Source of the DNA: Telmatospirillum sp.
Lineage (GTDB): Bacteria; Pseudomonadota; Alphaproteobacteria; Rhodospirillales; Magnetospirillaceae
Direction: 5' to 3'
Length of the DNA: 63,635 bases
Assembly (NCBI GenBank): GCA_009712185.1
Contig: WASQ01000100.1
Span: 41,884-105,518 of the forward strand
A model generated the notes under the pieces. That model was not told where the DNA came from, searched no databases, and saw only the letters and a list, made by a program, of their open reading frames with translations. The translations under genes and the position numbers were made by a program. Shown piece by piece: positions 43,316 to 53,239 of the stretch. Positions within the stretch are counted from its first letter, which is position 1. Each line of letters starts with the position of its first letter.

Positions 43316-44815
43316 ATGATCAGGTTTCAATCGTCGGTCGACAAGGCGGTCCTTGCCGCGCTCGACAGGTCGCAGGCCGTCGTCGAATTTCGGATGGATG
43401 GAACGATCGTCACGGCAAATGCGAATTTTCTGAAGGTGATGGGGTATGAGCTGGCCGAGATTCGTGGCCGCCATCATTCCATGTTCGTCGACCCGGCGTA
43501 CCGTGACAGCGCTGACTATAAGGCCTTCTGGGAAACGTTGCGGCAGGGGAAATGCCTGGCCCAGGAATTCAAGAGAATCGGCAAGAATGGACGGGAGGTC
43601 TGGATCGAGGCTTCCTATAATCCGGTCCTGGATGGATCCGGACGCCCCTTCAAGGTGGTCAAATACGCCACGGATGTCACGAAGCGGAAGGCGCAATTCG
43701 CGGATCTTCTTGGAAAGGTCGAGGCGATCGGCCGATCGCAGGCCGTTATCGAATTCAATCTCGACGGGACGGTTCTGACGGCCAATGAGAACTTCCTGAC
43801 GCTGATGGGCTATCGGCTGGACGAGATCCAGGGACATCACCATTCGATGTTCGTTGAGCCCGGTCATGTCGGAACTCCGGACTACAAGGCCTTCTGGGAC
43901 AATCTGAATGCCGGACAGTTCCAAATGGGCCAGTTCCTCCGTTTCGGGAAAAACGGCAAACGCGTCTGGATCGAGGCTTGCTACAACCCGGTCAGAGATC
44001 TGAATGGCCGCGTGTGCAAGGTGGTGAAATTCGCGACCGACCTGTCCGGTCGCAAGCGGGAAAACGCCGGGATCGCCGACGCTTTCGAAACGTCCGTGAA
44101 GTCCCTGGTCGATGACGTCTCCGGTTCCGCCAGAGGGATGCAGACAACAGCGCAGTCTCTTGCGGCGTCGGCCGAGCAGACCAAGCAACAGGCTGCGGAC
44201 GTCGCGTCCGCGACGGAAGAGTTGTCGGCCTCGATCTCGGAGATTTCGCGCCAGATCGCCGAAGCCTCCGCGACGATCGAAACCGCCGTCGGAGAGGCTT
44301 CGGCGTCGGAGAAGCTGGTCGCCGACCTGGTGGGAACGGCGCAGAAGGTCGGGGAAGTCACCGCCCTGATCAGCGATATCGCCAGTCAGACCAATTTGTT
44401 GGCATTGAACGCCACGATCGAGGCCGCGAGGGCGGGCGAAGCCGGTAAGGGGTTTGCCGTGGTCGCGGGAGAGGTCAAGAGTCTCGCCAATCAAACCGCG
44501 CGCGCCACCGATGAAATCGCGCAGCAAATCAAGGCTATTCAGGACTCCAGCCAGGGCACGGCCACTTCGATTCAGGGCATCGTGGCGACAATCCGGCGTG
44601 TCAGCATGATCACGACATCAATTTCCGGCGCGGTGGAGGAGCAGTCGGCGGCGACCCGGGAGGTCTCATCCAATATCACCTCGGTGACCGCGGTTGCCGA
44701 TGAGACAGGCCGGAGCGCGGCGGGCGTCCTCGACGTCTCCCGGTCGCTTTCCGCCAAATCGGGAGAACTGGATGGCCGTGTCAACGAGTTTCTCAAGAAG
44801 GTCCGCGCCATGTAG
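43316..44815 (+). CDS. soluble double-PAS methyl-accepting chemotaxis protein, copy 1
   Basis: A 499-residue cytoplasmic chemoreceptor without membrane segments. It has two PAS domains (about 15-125 and 137-247; each with a VIEF or VVEF start, GRHHSMF or GHHHSMF, and WIEA-x-YNPV) and a receptor signalling domain (about 265-490) with the hairpin tip [20 protein letters not shown] and [20 protein letters not shown]. It is Aer-like in layout, so a redox or oxygen cue is possible. A paralogue of the same length follows in tandem at 44994. Confidence 0.95.
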   Translation: MIRFQSSVDKAVLAALDRSQAVVEFRMDGTIVTANANFLKVMGYELAEIRGRHHSMFVDPAYRDSADYKAFWETLRQGKCLAQEFKRIGKNGREVWIEASYNPVLDGSGRPFKVVKYATDVTKRKAQFADLLGKVEAIGRSQAVIEFNLDGTVLTANENFLTLMGYRLDEIQGHHHSMFVEPGHVGTPDYKAFWDNLNAGQFQMGQFLRFGKNGKRVWIEACYNPVRDLNGRVCKVVKFATDLSGRKRENAGIADAFETSVKSLVDDVSGSARGMQTTAQSLAASAEQTKQQAADVASATEELSASISEISRQIAEASATIETAVGEASASEKLVADLVGTAQKVGEVTALISDIASQTNLLALNATIEAARAGEAGKGFAVVAGEVKSLANQTARATDEIAQQIKAIQDSSQGTATSIQGIVATIRRVSMITTSISGAVEEQSAATREVSSNITSVTAVADETGRSAAGVLDVSRSLSAKSGELDGRVNEFLKKVRAM

Positions 44816-44959
44816 CTTTTCGGTTGCGGCAGACCTCGGTTCTTCGGTTTTTCCATCAGCCGGCCTGCGATCCTGGAGGGAACCGTTCCGGACGCGGCTC
44901 GCCCGATTGTCCCCTGGCCTGTCCCGGTATTGGGACTGATGGTTGAATGTTGTTGTATG

Positions 44960-44987
44960 ATACTCTGCTATTCAGAGAGCAGAGTAT
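44960..44987 (+). promoter_or_regulatory. perfect inverted repeat over the ribosome site of MCP copy 2
   Basis: ATACTCTGCT and AGCAGAGTAT form a perfect 10-bp inverted repeat with an 8-nt loop, ending 6 bp before the ATG at 44994. A shorter relative (ACTCT ... AGAGT, 43264-43285) lies upstream of MCP copy 1. As RNA, the hairpin would bury the ribosome site; as DNA, it could be an operator. Confidence 0.5.
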
Positions 44988-44993
44988 GCACCG

Positions 44994-46493
44994 ATGTCCT
45001 TTTTCCCTGCCTGGAGCGCCGCCGCCGTTCTGTCCGCTTTGAACCGGTCCCAGGCCATCGTTGAGTTTTCGATGGATGGGACCGTCCGGTGGGCGAACGA
45101 TAATTTTCTTCGGCTGATGGGATATCGGCTGGACGACATCAGGGGGCGGCATCACTCGATGTTTGTCGACCCGGCTCATCGCGACAGCGCCGGCCATCGG
45201 GAGTTCTGGGAAAAGCTGCGACGCGGGGAATTCCAGACTGCCGAATTCAAACGATACGGCAAGGACGGACGGGAAATCTGGATCGAGGCATCCTATAACC
45301 CGGTCCTGGGACGGGGCGGCAAGCCGGTCAAGGTGGTGAAGATCGCCACCGACGTGTCGTCCCGCAAAGCCGGATTTGCCGATTTGCAGGGAAAGGCCGA
45401 CGCGATCGACCGGTCGCAGGCGGTGATTGAGTTTGGCCTGGATCGAAAGATCCTGACCGCCAACAGCATTTTTCTCAACCTCATGGGATACCGCCTGGAC
45501 GAGATTCTGGGGCGGGACCATGCGATCTTCCTGGATCCGGCAAGTCGTGGCAGCGCTGAATACCGGACGTTCTGGGAGCGGTTGAATCAGGGGCAGTTCC
45601 AGGCGGGACAGTTCCGGCGATTGAGGCGGGACGGGCGCGAGGTCTGGATCGAGGCCACTTACACCCCGATTCGCGATCTGAATGGCCGGGTCTGCAAGAT
45701 CGTCAAATTCGCGACCGACCTGTCGGGCCGGAAGGAAGCTAACCGCGCGATTGCACGGGATTTCGAAAGCGGGGTGCAGGCGCTGGTCGATTCGGTGGCG
45801 CAATCGGCCCGGGATATGCAGACCATCGCCCAGTCCCTGGCCGTGGCGGCCAGGGAGACGGACCAGCAGTCGGCCGGTGTCGCGGCCGCGACGGAGGAAT
45901 TATCGGCCTCCGTCACTGAGATTTCCCGACAGATCGCGGGAGCATCCGGCACGATTTCCGCGGTGGTCGCCCGTGCGCGAAGCTCGGAACAACTGGTTTC
46001 CGAACTGGTGGAGACGGCGGCGAGGATCGGCAGTGTCACAGCCCTGATTCACGAGATTGCCGGCCAGACAAATCTTCTGGCCTTGAACGCGACCATCGAG
46101 GCGGCAAGAGCCGGAGAGGCCGGCAAGGGCTTTGCCGTGGTCGCCGGCGAAGTGAAAAACCTTGCCAATCAGACCGCCCGGGCAACCGACGAGATCGAGT
46201 TGCAGATCCGGACGATCCAGGAGTCCAGTCAGAATACCGCCGCCGCAATTCACGACATCGTGGCCTCAATCACCGAGGTGAGCGCCATCAACGCGTCGAT
46301 TTCGGGCGCGATTGAGGAGCAGTCGGCGGCAACGCGCGAGGTGTCGGAAAATATCATCGGAGTGACCCGTGCGGCCGGCGAAACAGGCCGCGGCTCCGGC
46401 AATGTCCTGGCGGCATCCCAGTCCCTGGCGCAACGCTCGGCCGATCTGGACGGGCGCGTCCGGAGCTTTCTCGCGAAAGTCCTCGCCATGTGA
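44994..46493 (+). CDS. soluble double-PAS methyl-accepting chemotaxis protein, copy 2
   Basis: The tandem paralogue of the preceding gene: also 499 residues, same order of two PAS domains and a signalling domain ([20 protein letters not shown]), and an identical C-terminal pattern ending [11 protein letters not shown] versus [11 protein letters not shown]. The PAS domains differ more than the signalling tip: copy 2 has GRDHAIF in the second PAS where copy 1 has GHHHSMF. This fits duplication followed by change in ligand or cofactor binding. Expression may be controlled by the inverted repeat at 44960. Confidence 0.95.
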   Translation: MSFFPAWSAAAVLSALNRSQAIVEFSMDGTVRWANDNFLRLMGYRLDDIRGRHHSMFVDPAHRDSAGHREFWEKLRRGEFQTAEFKRYGKDGREIWIEASYNPVLGRGGKPVKVVKIATDVSSRKAGFADLQGKADAIDRSQAVIEFGLDRKILTANSIFLNLMGYRLDEILGRDHAIFLDPASRGSAEYRTFWERLNQGQFQAGQFRRLRRDGREVWIEATYTPIRDLNGRVCKIVKFATDLSGRKEANRAIARDFESGVQALVDSVAQSARDMQTIAQSLAVAARETDQQSAGVAAATEELSASVTEISRQIAGASGTISAVVARARSSEQLVSELVETAARIGSVTALIHEIAGQTNLLALNATIEAARAGEAGKGFAVVAGEVKNLANQTARATDEIELQIRTIQESSQNTAAAIHDIVASITEVSAINASISGAIEEQSAATREVSENIIGVTRAAGETGRGSGNVLAASQSLAQRSADLDGRVRSFLAKVLAM

Positions 46494-46546
46494 GGAGCGG
46501 TCCGCACCCGAAAGCGGCCCTGACCCGTCCTGATTGCCGGTCGGTT

Positions 46547-46768
46547 TTAAGGTTTTTTCCGAAGGGTGTCGCCGTCGAACGGGCTGTCGCTCAACGGAAC
46601 CGACGGTCCCGACACCTTGAGCGTCGCCGCATAGTCCTTCCGCCACGTCGCGTCCGTTTCTCCGGACCGTTTCCGTTCCCGTGACTTGCGTACGCAATCG
46701 GCGATCATCTTGTCCATCGCGGCCGGCTTGCGCGCCTTCGCGGTCGGGTTTCCCCGTTTCCCCGGCAT
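46547..46768 (-). CDS. small basic hypothetical protein
   Basis: A 73-residue Lys/Arg-rich protein starting MPGKRGNPTAKARKPA, with no signal peptide or membrane segment. The ATG at 46768 is preceded by GGGAG at good spacing, which supports it over the ATG at 46792. It lies alone between the second MCP and tetR on the minus strand. The composition suggests nucleic-acid binding, but I recognise no family. Confidence 0.55.
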   Translation of the reverse strand: MPGKRGNPTAKARKPAAMDKMIADCVRKSRERKRSGETDATWRKDYAATLKVSGPSVPLSDSPFDGDTLRKKP

Positions 46769-46902
46769 GATTGTCTCCCGGTGGCGGCCCATGTGCGGGC
46801 CGATGATAACAGAGTGGGAACGGAAAGAGCATCCGGGGGGCGGAGAGATGGAGGGGTTATATCCAAAGATATGAAACCAACGATCAGGGGTGGCTGCGTG
46901 GC

Positions 46903-46938
46903 TTGACGGAGCTGCTTCAACAAGTGATCATTGGATCA
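46903..46938 (+). promoter_or_regulatory. tetR promoter with operator over the -10
   Basis: TTGACG (46903-46908) and GATCAT (46926-46931) have a 17-bp spacer. A perfect inverted repeat TGATC-ATTG-GATCA (46925-46938) covers the -10, as expected for an autorepressed TetR-family gene. Confidence 0.45.
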
Positions 46939-46947
46939 AAAAAGTGA

Positions 46948-47607
46948 ATGGAGATTCATATCTTGGTCTACCGGGAAACGGAACTGACCCAGGCACGCCG
47001 GGCGGACATCCGTCATCGCATTCTCGAGGCGGCACGGGGTCTGGTGGCGGCGGGAGGGTTTGGCGCCGTTCAGATGAGCGATGTCGCCCGTGCCGCCGAT
47101 GTCGCGACCGGGACCCTATATCGTCATTTTCCGGCTAAGCCGCTGCTGTTTGCCGAGGTCTTCCGGATCGCGGCCGGAGCCGAAGTGGAGCATGTCCGCG
47201 CGATCGCGGAGGCGCCGGGAGAGCCCGGATCGCGGTTGACCGGGGCCATTTTGCAATTCACCCGGCGCGCGGCGCGTGGTCGCAGACTGGCCTATTCGCT
47301 GATCGCCGAGCCGGTCGATCCGGCGATCGAGGCCGAGCGGCTGATGTTCCGCCGGGCTTACGACACCGTGTTCCGCCGCCTGATCCAGGAGGGGATGGAC
47401 GCCGGTGTCTTCTTTTCGGAGGACCCGTCCGTGGCGTCCGCGTCGATCGTCGGAGCCCTGGCGGAGGCCCTGGTCGGCCCCCTGGCGCCGGAGTCCGGGC
47501 TCGACGCCGAAGCAGTCGAGGCCCGCGCCCATGCCATGGCGGCTTTCTGCCTCAGGGCCCTCGCGGCCCGGCGACCAGCTCCCAGCTCCCAGCTCCCAGC
47601 ATCGTGA
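46948..47607 (+). CDS. TetR/AcrR family transcriptional regulator
   Basis: A 219-residue repressor. The N-terminal helix-turn-helix is clear (ILEAARGLVAAGGFGAVQMS, then VARAADVATGTLYRHFPAKP). The C-terminal ligand domain is helical and divergent. It is followed 9 bp later by the AidB-like dehydrogenase gene, so it probably controls that gene and perhaps the acyl-CoA synthetase. A 7-bp tandem repeat at the very end of the gene encodes the tail (APSSQLPAS). The ATG lacks a good ribosome site. Confidence 0.9.
   Translation: MEIHILVYRETELTQARRADIRHRILEAARGLVAAGGFGAVQMSDVARAADVATGTLYRHFPAKPLLFAEVFRIAAGAEVEHVRAIAEAPGEPGSRLTGAILQFTRRAARGRRLAYSLIAEPVDPAIEAERLMFRRAYDTVFRRLIQEGMDAGVFFSEDPSVASASIVGALAEALVGPLAPESGLDAEAVEARAHAMAAFCLRALAARRPAPSSQLPAS
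47575..47600 (+). repeat. 7-bp tandem repeat in the tetR 3' end
   Basis: CCAGCTC is repeated 3.7 times just before the tetR stop. Because the unit is not a multiple of three, copy-number slippage would shift the frame, change the last few residues and move the stop toward the downstream start. Confidence 0.85.
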
Positions 47608-47616
47608 ACCGGGGTG

Positions 47617-49260
47617 ATGACCATGCCGATCGCAAGCTTTGAAACCCATCAGGTGACCAATCAGCCGCCACTGCTGGCGGACCGCAACCTGTTCCTGTCC
47701 GATCCCGCGCTTTGCGAGGCCGTGCGTCGTGAGGGCGCGGAACCGGCCTGGGACGGTCTGGTCGCCAGTGGGCGGCTGGCGGGGTCGTCCGACTGTTTTG
47801 ACGCGGGCCGTCTTGCCAATGACCATCCGCCGCAATGGCGTGGCTATGACCGGTTCGGACATCGCCGGGACGAGATCGAGTTCCATCCGGCCTGGCATGG
47901 CATTCTGACGACCCTGTTGCGGGAGGGGGCGCACGCGGCGCCCTGGGCGGAGCCCGGTCCGGGTGCCCATGTGGCGCGTGCCGCGCGCTATGTCATGTTC
48001 TCGCAGTCCGATTGCGGCGCGCTCTGCCCGGTGACCATGACCTTCAGCGCCGTTCCGGTTCTGCGCCGGGCGGGGGAGGCCGTCCGGGACTGGCTGCCCC
48101 GGGTTCTGTCGCGGCGCTATGACCCGCGTTTTCTGCCGGCGGATCAGAAGACGGCGGTCATGATCGGCATGGGAATGACGGAAAAGCAGGGGGGATCGGA
48201 CGTCCGGTCCAACAGTACGGTCGCGATCCCTGCCGGTGGCGGTGACGGAGCCTATCTCCTTAAGGGGCATAAGTGGTTTCTGTCGGCACCGATGTGTGAC
48301 GCTTTCCTGGTCACGGCCCGCGCCCCCGGGGGGATGACGTGCTTTTTACTGCCGCGCTGGCGTCCCGACGGGACCTTGAACGCCGTCCGGATCCGTCGTC
48401 TGAAGGACAAGCTGGGGAACCGGTCGAATGCCAGCGCCGAGGTGGAATTCGAAGATGCCTGGGCGCTGCGGGTCAGCGAGGAGGGGCGGGGGATTCCCAC
48501 GATTATCGAGATGGCGGCCGTCACGCGCCTGGACTGCATCCTGGGAACCGCCGGCCTGATGCGTCAGGCTCTGTCTCAGGCGGCCTTCCATGCCGCCCAT
48601 CGGACGGCGTTCCAGCGTCATCTGATCGATCAGCCGCTGATGCGGGGTGTCCTGGCCGATCTGGCGGTCGAGACGGAGGCCGCAATCGCGCTGGGACTGC
48701 GGCTTGCCCGGACGTTCGACGAGGATACCGAGGACTCCCGGGCCCTTTGTCGCGTGATGACGCCGGCGGGGAAGTTCTGGGTCTGCAAGCGGGGACCGGC
48801 CTTCGCCGCCGAGGCCATGGAGGTTCTGGGCGGTGCCGGCTATGTCGAGGAGGCCCCGCTGGCCCGGATTTACCGGGAAATGCCTGTCAACTCCATCTGG
48901 GAGGGATCCGGCAATGTGATGTGTCTCGATCTGCTCCGCGCGCTCGGAAAAGGGGAGCTGGCGCGGGAAGCCGTCCTTGCCGAGCTCAGGCCCGCGCTGG
49001 GGATGGAGACCCGGTTCGACCGTCACGTCGCCCGGCTCAAGGATGATCTTGCCGTTTCTGCCGAAGCCGACGGGCGGCGTCTGGCCGCGCAACTGGTGCT
49101 GGCCCTCCAGGCGGCGTTGCTGCTGCGGTCGGGTCCGGCGGCGGTGGCCGAGGCCTTCTGCGCGTCGCGGTTCGGCGGGGAGTGGGGGACGGTGGCGGGT
49201 CTGCTGCCCGCCGGGCTCGACCCGGGCCCGATCATCGACCGGTCGTTGCCCGCCGGGTAA
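47617..49260 (+). CDS. AidB-like acyl-CoA dehydrogenase
   Basis: A 547-residue acyl-CoA dehydrogenase of the AidB/isovaleryl-like branch. The N-terminus THQVTNQPPLLADRNLF is the AidB-type entry segment. The FAD-binding core has MGMTEKQGGSDVRSN and KWFLSAPMCDAFLVTA, and the C-terminal domain has MEVLGGAGYVEEAPLARIYR and NSIWEGSGNV. E. coli AidB is induced in alkylation stress; the substrate here is unknown. Starts at 47617 or 47623 are both possible. It is probably co-transcribed with tetR. Confidence 0.9.
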   Translation: MTMPIASFETHQVTNQPPLLADRNLFLSDPALCEAVRREGAEPAWDGLVASGRLAGSSDCFDAGRLANDHPPQWRGYDRFGHRRDEIEFHPAWHGILTTLLREGAHAAPWAEPGPGAHVARAARYVMFSQSDCGALCPVTMTFSAVPVLRRAGEAVRDWLPRVLSRRYDPRFLPADQKTAVMIGMGMTEKQGGSDVRSNSTVAIPAGGGDGAYLLKGHKWFLSAPMCDAFLVTARAPGGMTCFLLPRWRPDGTLNAVRIRRLKDKLGNRSNASAEVEFEDAWALRVSEEGRGIPTIIEMAAVTRLDCILGTAGLMRQALSQAAFHAAHRTAFQRHLIDQPLMRGVLADLAVETEAAIALGLRLARTFDEDTEDSRALCRVMTPAGKFWVCKRGPAFAAEAMEVLGGAGYVEEAPLARIYREMPVNSIWEGSGNVMCLDLLRALGKGELAREAVLAELRPALGMETRFDRHVARLKDDLAVSAEADGRRLAAQLVLALQAALLLRSGPAAVAEAFCASRFGGEWGTVAGLLPAGLDPGPIIDRSLPAG

Positions 49261-49478
49261 CGCCAACCGGTCCTGGAGCGGATACCGGCCATGGTCCAGG
49301 AGTTCGGGAGGGGCCGATTGCGGGGTGCCCGGTTCCCGGTCGGCGAGGTCCGTGCGGCGACCGGGCATAGCCTGGACGTCCGTCGGTCTGGATTGCGTTG
49401 AACCGGATGCCGATCTCTGCGATCCGGGGGTCCGCTTGGAACGGGCCGGTCAGCCTAGAGCGATAAGGGGAGGGGTCG
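49261..49478 (+). other. 218-bp gap between the dehydrogenase and synthetase genes
   Basis: No gene is supported. A 7-bp inverted repeat (TCCTGGA ... TCCAGGA, about 49270-49300) follows the dehydrogenase stop without a U-tract. A strong ribosome site (GGGGAGGGG) precedes the next ATG. Confidence 0.4.
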
Positions 49479-51032
49479 ATGTGGACGATTGACGAAATCG
49501 TCGCCAGCAATGCCCGGAAATTTGGCGATCGGGATGCGTTTGTTCTGGGGGAAAGCCGGCTCGGCTTCGCCGGATTGGACCGCGAGGTCACTGCGGCGGC
49601 GGCGGTGTTCCAGGCCGCCGGACTGGAGAGGGGGGGGCGCGTCGCGGTCATGGGGCGCAACAGCCTGCTGTGGGTCGTGGCCGTCCTCGGGGTTATCCGG
49701 GCGGGCGGGGTGGTGGTTCCAGTCAATCATAAACTCGCCGCTCCGGAAGTGGCCTTCATTCTGGGGCACTGCGAGGCGAGCCTTTGGCTCTTTGACGGGG
49801 ATTTCTCGGGCCTTGCGGGTGCCGTTCCCCATCCGGCGGGGCGATTCCTGCTGTCACCGGCCGGTCCGGAATCGTCCGGTGTCCCTGACCTGTCGGTGGC
49901 GATGCGGGCGGGGCAAGCGTTCCGGCCGGTCCCCCTGGAGGCCACGGACCCTGTGGAGATCCTCTATACCTCCGGAACGACCGGCCGCCCGAAGGGGTGC
50001 GTGCATTCCCATGCCGGGGTTCTGCTCGCCGGCCTCTCATCCAGCCTGGTCTTCGCCCTGGGGCAGACGGACCGGATTCTCGTGGCGATGCCGGCCTGGC
50101 ATGCTTTTCCCCTCAATAATCTTCTGTTCGCGGGTCTTTATGTCGGCGCCACGTCGATCCTGATGGAGGACTATCATCCCGCCCGGTTTCTGGACGTTAT
50201 CGCGAAATTCCGGTGTACGGTCTTCTTCGGTCCGCCGATCGCCTATGTGATGCCGCTCAACACTGGCATCGCCATCCGTGACAGCGATATCGCCACGATG
50301 CGTCTTTGGATCTATGGCGCGGGGCCGATCGATCCAGAAACTTTGTCCCGCCTGACCCGCCATTACCGGATCGGGGATTTCGTCCAGGTCTATGGAATGA
50401 CGGAAACCGGGCCGTCCGGAAGTGCCCTTCTTCCCGCGGAACACGCGACCAGGGCCGGATCGATCGGTCGCGCCGCGGGAAGCGGTTGCGAAATCCGGCT
50501 CATGCGCACCCCGACGGATCCCGCCGGCGCCGGGGAGGTGGGGGAGATCTGGATGCGCAGCCAGTCGATGATGCTGGGGTATTTCAACGATCCGGTGGCG
50601 ACCCGGGACGCGTTTCAGGACGGCTGGTATCGGACCGGCGATCTCGCCCGGATGGACCGGGACGGCTATCTGTTCATCGTCGACAGGGCCCGCGACGCCA
50701 TCGTCACGGGCGGCGAAAATGTTTATTCGAAGGAAGTTGAGGACGTTATCAGCGCCTATCCCGGAATCGTCGAGGTCGCCGTGGTCGGGCGCCCCCATCC
50801 GGATTGGGGCGAGACCATTGTTGCCCTGGTCGTCGCCAACGGGTCCCTGGATTGTGACGCGCTGACTGAATTTTGTGCGGCCCGGCTGGCCCGCTACAAA
50901 GTGCCGCGCGAAATCCGGTGTCTCGACCGGCTGCCGCGAACGCCGACCGGAAAGATCATGAAATATGCGCTGCGGGCGATGGTGCGGTCGGAGGCGGCGG
51001 AATTGGACGGGCATGCCAACCGGCGGCAGTGA
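49479..51032 (+). CDS. AMP-dependent acyl-CoA synthetase/ligase
   Basis: A 517-residue ANL-superfamily enzyme that activates a carboxylic acid as acyl-adenylate and transfers it to CoA. Motifs in order: ILYTSGTTGRPKGCVHSH (P-loop), VYGMTETGPSG, WYRTGDLARMDRDGYL and the C-terminal hinge/lysine region RTPTGKIMKYALR. A strong ribosome site precedes the ATG. With the AidB-like dehydrogenase upstream it suggests a fatty or branched acid catabolic unit under the TetR regulator; the substrate is not predictable. Confidence 0.92.
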   Translation: MWTIDEIVASNARKFGDRDAFVLGESRLGFAGLDREVTAAAAVFQAAGLERGGRVAVMGRNSLLWVVAVLGVIRAGGVVVPVNHKLAAPEVAFILGHCEASLWLFDGDFSGLAGAVPHPAGRFLLSPAGPESSGVPDLSVAMRAGQAFRPVPLEATDPVEILYTSGTTGRPKGCVHSHAGVLLAGLSSSLVFALGQTDRILVAMPAWHAFPLNNLLFAGLYVGATSILMEDYHPARFLDVIAKFRCTVFFGPPIAYVMPLNTGIAIRDSDIATMRLWIYGAGPIDPETLSRLTRHYRIGDFVQVYGMTETGPSGSALLPAEHATRAGSIGRAAGSGCEIRLMRTPTDPAGAGEVGEIWMRSQSMMLGYFNDPVATRDAFQDGWYRTGDLARMDRDGYLFIVDRARDAIVTGGENVYSKEVEDVISAYPGIVEVAVVGRPHPDWGETIVALVVANGSLDCDALTEFCAARLARYKVPREIRCLDRLPRTPTGKIMKYALRAMVRSEAAELDGHANRRQ

Positions 51033-51124
51033 CCGGGAGCGCTCAGTGTCGCCATCGCCGGAGTCTCGGGGGACCTTTGACCCGGGATGTGTGACCATGT
51101 CAGGGGTGTAAAAATTTTCCAGGA

Positions 51125-51193
51125 CCGATGGTGGGATTCGATGGAAAGAAAATGATCAAGCCATCGCCATCGCCGGACTTTTTGTTATTTTTT
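51125..51193 (+). terminator. candidate terminator after the acyl-CoA synthetase gene
   Basis: CGATGGTGG near 51125 can pair with CCATCGCCATCG near 51161, followed by a T-rich run (ACTTTTTGTTATTTTTT). The stem is imperfect with a long loop, but the T-run is strong. The region 51033-51309 is otherwise empty and AT-richer than its surroundings. Confidence 0.4.
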
Positions 51194-51309
51194 AGGGATT
51201 TGCAGAGAAGTGGCGATTGGTCTTCGAAAATTGCATAGCAAGGCGTGAGGGTTCGGAGCTAATGTCCCGTCCGCGTTCTTGTAAATTTACTACAAATCAG
51301 GGGTTTCCC

Positions 51310-51471
51310 ATGTTGAAGTTTCGCCTTGCTTTTTACGTTGCCGCCCTTGCCTTCGCGGTGCTGGTGAATGTCGGTTTTGATACCGCCCGGATTTCGACCT
51401 GGCTGTCTGATAGCGGCGTGACCGCCGAGCAGCTCTCCGAGATGGCCCAGACGATCTCCACCATCAACTGA
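51310..51471 (+). CDS. 53-residue membrane or secreted peptide, unknown
   Basis: A short frame with ATG at 51310, preceded by AGGGG at good spacing. The N-terminal half is one hydrophobic segment (FYVAALAFAVLVNVGF); the rest is polar (TWLSDSGVTAEQLSEMAQ). It could be a signal-anchored small protein. An in-frame start at 51217 gives an 84-residue version without a good ribosome site. I recognise no family. Confidence 0.5.
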   Translation: MLKFRLAFYVAALAFAVLVNVGFDTARISTWLSDSGVTAEQLSEMAQTISTIN

Positions 51472-51536
51472 GCCGGCGACTGACGGAGCCGGCCATCGGG
51501 CCGGTTGCCGGCGGCAGCCGGCGGTTTTCTCAAACG

Positions 51537-52091
51537 TCAACCGATCATTTCCGCAAACCGGTCGACCACCAGGCTGAGAAGCAGGTCGATAACCACGATG
51601 GCGATCGCGGGTGCGGCATCCACCCGAAGTCCTTTTCGGGCCAGGAACCAGTTGTAGGTCATCAGCGCGCCGTGGGTCGCCAGCCACACGATGGCGATAA
51701 GCCCCGGCGGCGCCTGAACCTTCACCAGAAGGACCAGCGGCAGCCATGCCGCGGCCTGCAAAAGCTGGAACCAGTTGTAAGCCACCATATAGCTGTAATA
51801 TCGGGGCCACCGGTCCAGAAGGTCGGCGATTTTCAGCATGACCAGGGGATAGGCCAGCCAACTGATCGCATAACCGATCGTCTCGGTGATTGCGAAGCGC
51901 GCGCTGGCCCCATGTTCGCCGGTCTGGTCGAGCAGGATGACGCCCCAGACGGGAAGGACGAGAAGGGCGGCCCAGAACGACCGCCAGAACCCCCGGGGCG
52001 AGGCGTCGAAGGCGTCAAATCCGTCCACGCGGAATCGCAGAAGACGCCCGACGCCGTAAAGCGCGTAAACCAGTTCCCGCAGTGTCAGCAT
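51537..52091 (-). CDS. conserved polytopic membrane protein downstream of dapE
   Basis: A 184-residue integral membrane protein with about five hydrophobic segments (such as [16 protein letters not shown] and [15 protein letters not shown]). Its ATG lies 7 bp inside dapE, so it is translationally coupled to dapD-dapE. I recognise no function; coupling to the dap operon looks like conserved context rather than proof of a role in lysine synthesis. Confidence 0.8.
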   Translation of the reverse strand: MLTLRELVYALYGVGRLLRFRVDGFDAFDASPRGFWRSFWAALLVLPVWGVILLDQTGEHGASARFAITETIGYAISWLAYPLVMLKIADLLDRWPRYYSYMVAYNWFQLLQAAAWLPLVLLVKVQAPPGLIAIVWLATHGALMTYNWFLARKGLRVDAAPAIAIVVIDLLLSLVVDRFAEMIG

Positions 52092-53239
52092 GCCGTCCCC
52101 ACGACCCTGTCCAGGACCCGGCCGTAAATCCGGGTCAGCTTTTCAAGGTCCGCCAGCGCCACGCGTTCATCCGCCTTATGCATCGTTTGTCCCACCAGTC
52201 CGAATTCGGTCACCGGACAGGCGTTCTTGATGAAACGGGCATCGGAGGTTCCGCCCGACGTGCTGAGATCCGGAGTTTGACCGGTCTCCGCGCGGATGGC
52301 CTCGACCAGGGCATCACTCAAGGGCCCGGGCGGGGTCAGGAAGCTCTCGCCGCTGATCTCGATATCCAGCTCATAGGCCCCGCCGACCGTGTCGAGCTGC
52401 CGGCGCAGCCATTGCTCCAGGCTCTTTCCGGTGTGGAGATCGTTGAACCGGATATTGAAGGCCGCCCGTCCCTCCGCCGGGATGACATTGGTCGCATTAT
52501 TGCCGACGTCGATGCTGGTCAGGGCCAGGGTCGAGGGCTGGAAATGCGCCGTCCCGGCATCGAGCGCGGTACCGGTCAGCAGCTTCAGCATATCGATCAG
52601 CCGTGGCAGGGGATTGTCCGCCAGATGGGGATAGGCGACATGTCCCTGGGTTCCCCGGACGAGGAGCCGCCCATTCAGGCTGCCGCGCCGTCCGATCTTG
52701 ATCATTTCGCCGAGCCGGCGCGGGTTGGTCGGTTCTCCCACCAGGCAAAGATCGAGCGTCTCCCCCTGTTCCGCCAGCCATTCCAGAACCCGGACCGTTC
52801 CATCCAGTCCCCGTCCCTCCTCATCGCCGGTGATCAGGAGGCTGATCGAACCGGCGGGGGCGGTCCCGCGATCCAGAAACCGGGCGACGGCGGCGACGAA
52901 ACAGGCAATCGCCCCTTTCATGTCGGCCGCGCCGCGTCCGTAAAGAAAGCCATCGGCGACCGTGGCGGCGAAGGGGGGGTGGGTCCAGCCCTGCCCCGGC
53001 GGCACGACGTCCGTATGTCCGGCAAAGCAGAAATTCGGCCCCCGATCGCCAAGCCGCGCATAAAGGTTCTCGATGGGCGGCCGCCCCTCGTCGGCTCCCA
53101 GCGACAGATGCCGGCAGGTGAAGCCGAGGGAGGCCAGCGCCCCGGCCAGGGCGGCGATGGCGCCGTCGTCCGCCGGGGTGACGCTCGCCTTCCCGATCAG
53201 CGTCCGGGCCAGCGGCAGGGGATCGCTATAACCGCTCAA
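52085..53239 (-). CDS. dapE: succinyl-diaminopimelate desuccinylase DapE
   Basis: DapE hydrolyses N-succinyl-LL-diaminopimelate in lysine and peptidoglycan synthesis. The 384-residue M20 metallopeptidase has the zinc motifs [27 protein letters not shown] and [11 protein letters not shown]. The start is a TTG at 53239 overlapping the dapD stop (TTGA), as there is no ATG nearby, so translation is coupled. The order dapD-dapE in one operon is as in other alphaproteobacteria. Confidence 0.96.
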   Translation of the reverse strand: MSGYSDPLPLARTLIGKASVTPADDGAIAALAGALASLGFTCRHLSLGADEGRPPIENLYARLGDRGPNFCFAGHTDVVPPGQGWTHPPFAATVADGFLYGRGAADMKGAIACFVAAVARFLDRGTAPAGSISLLITGDEEGRGLDGTVRVLEWLAEQGETLDLCLVGEPTNPRRLGEMIKIGRRGSLNGRLLVRGTQGHVAYPHLADNPLPRLIDMLKLLTGTALDAGTAHFQPSTLALTSIDVGNNATNVIPAEGRAAFNIRFNDLHTGKSLEQWLRRQLDTVGGAYELDIEISGESFLTPPGPLSDALVEAIRAETGQTPDLSTSGGTSDARFIKNACPVTEFGLVGQTMHKADERVALADLEKLTRIYGRVLDRVVGTAC

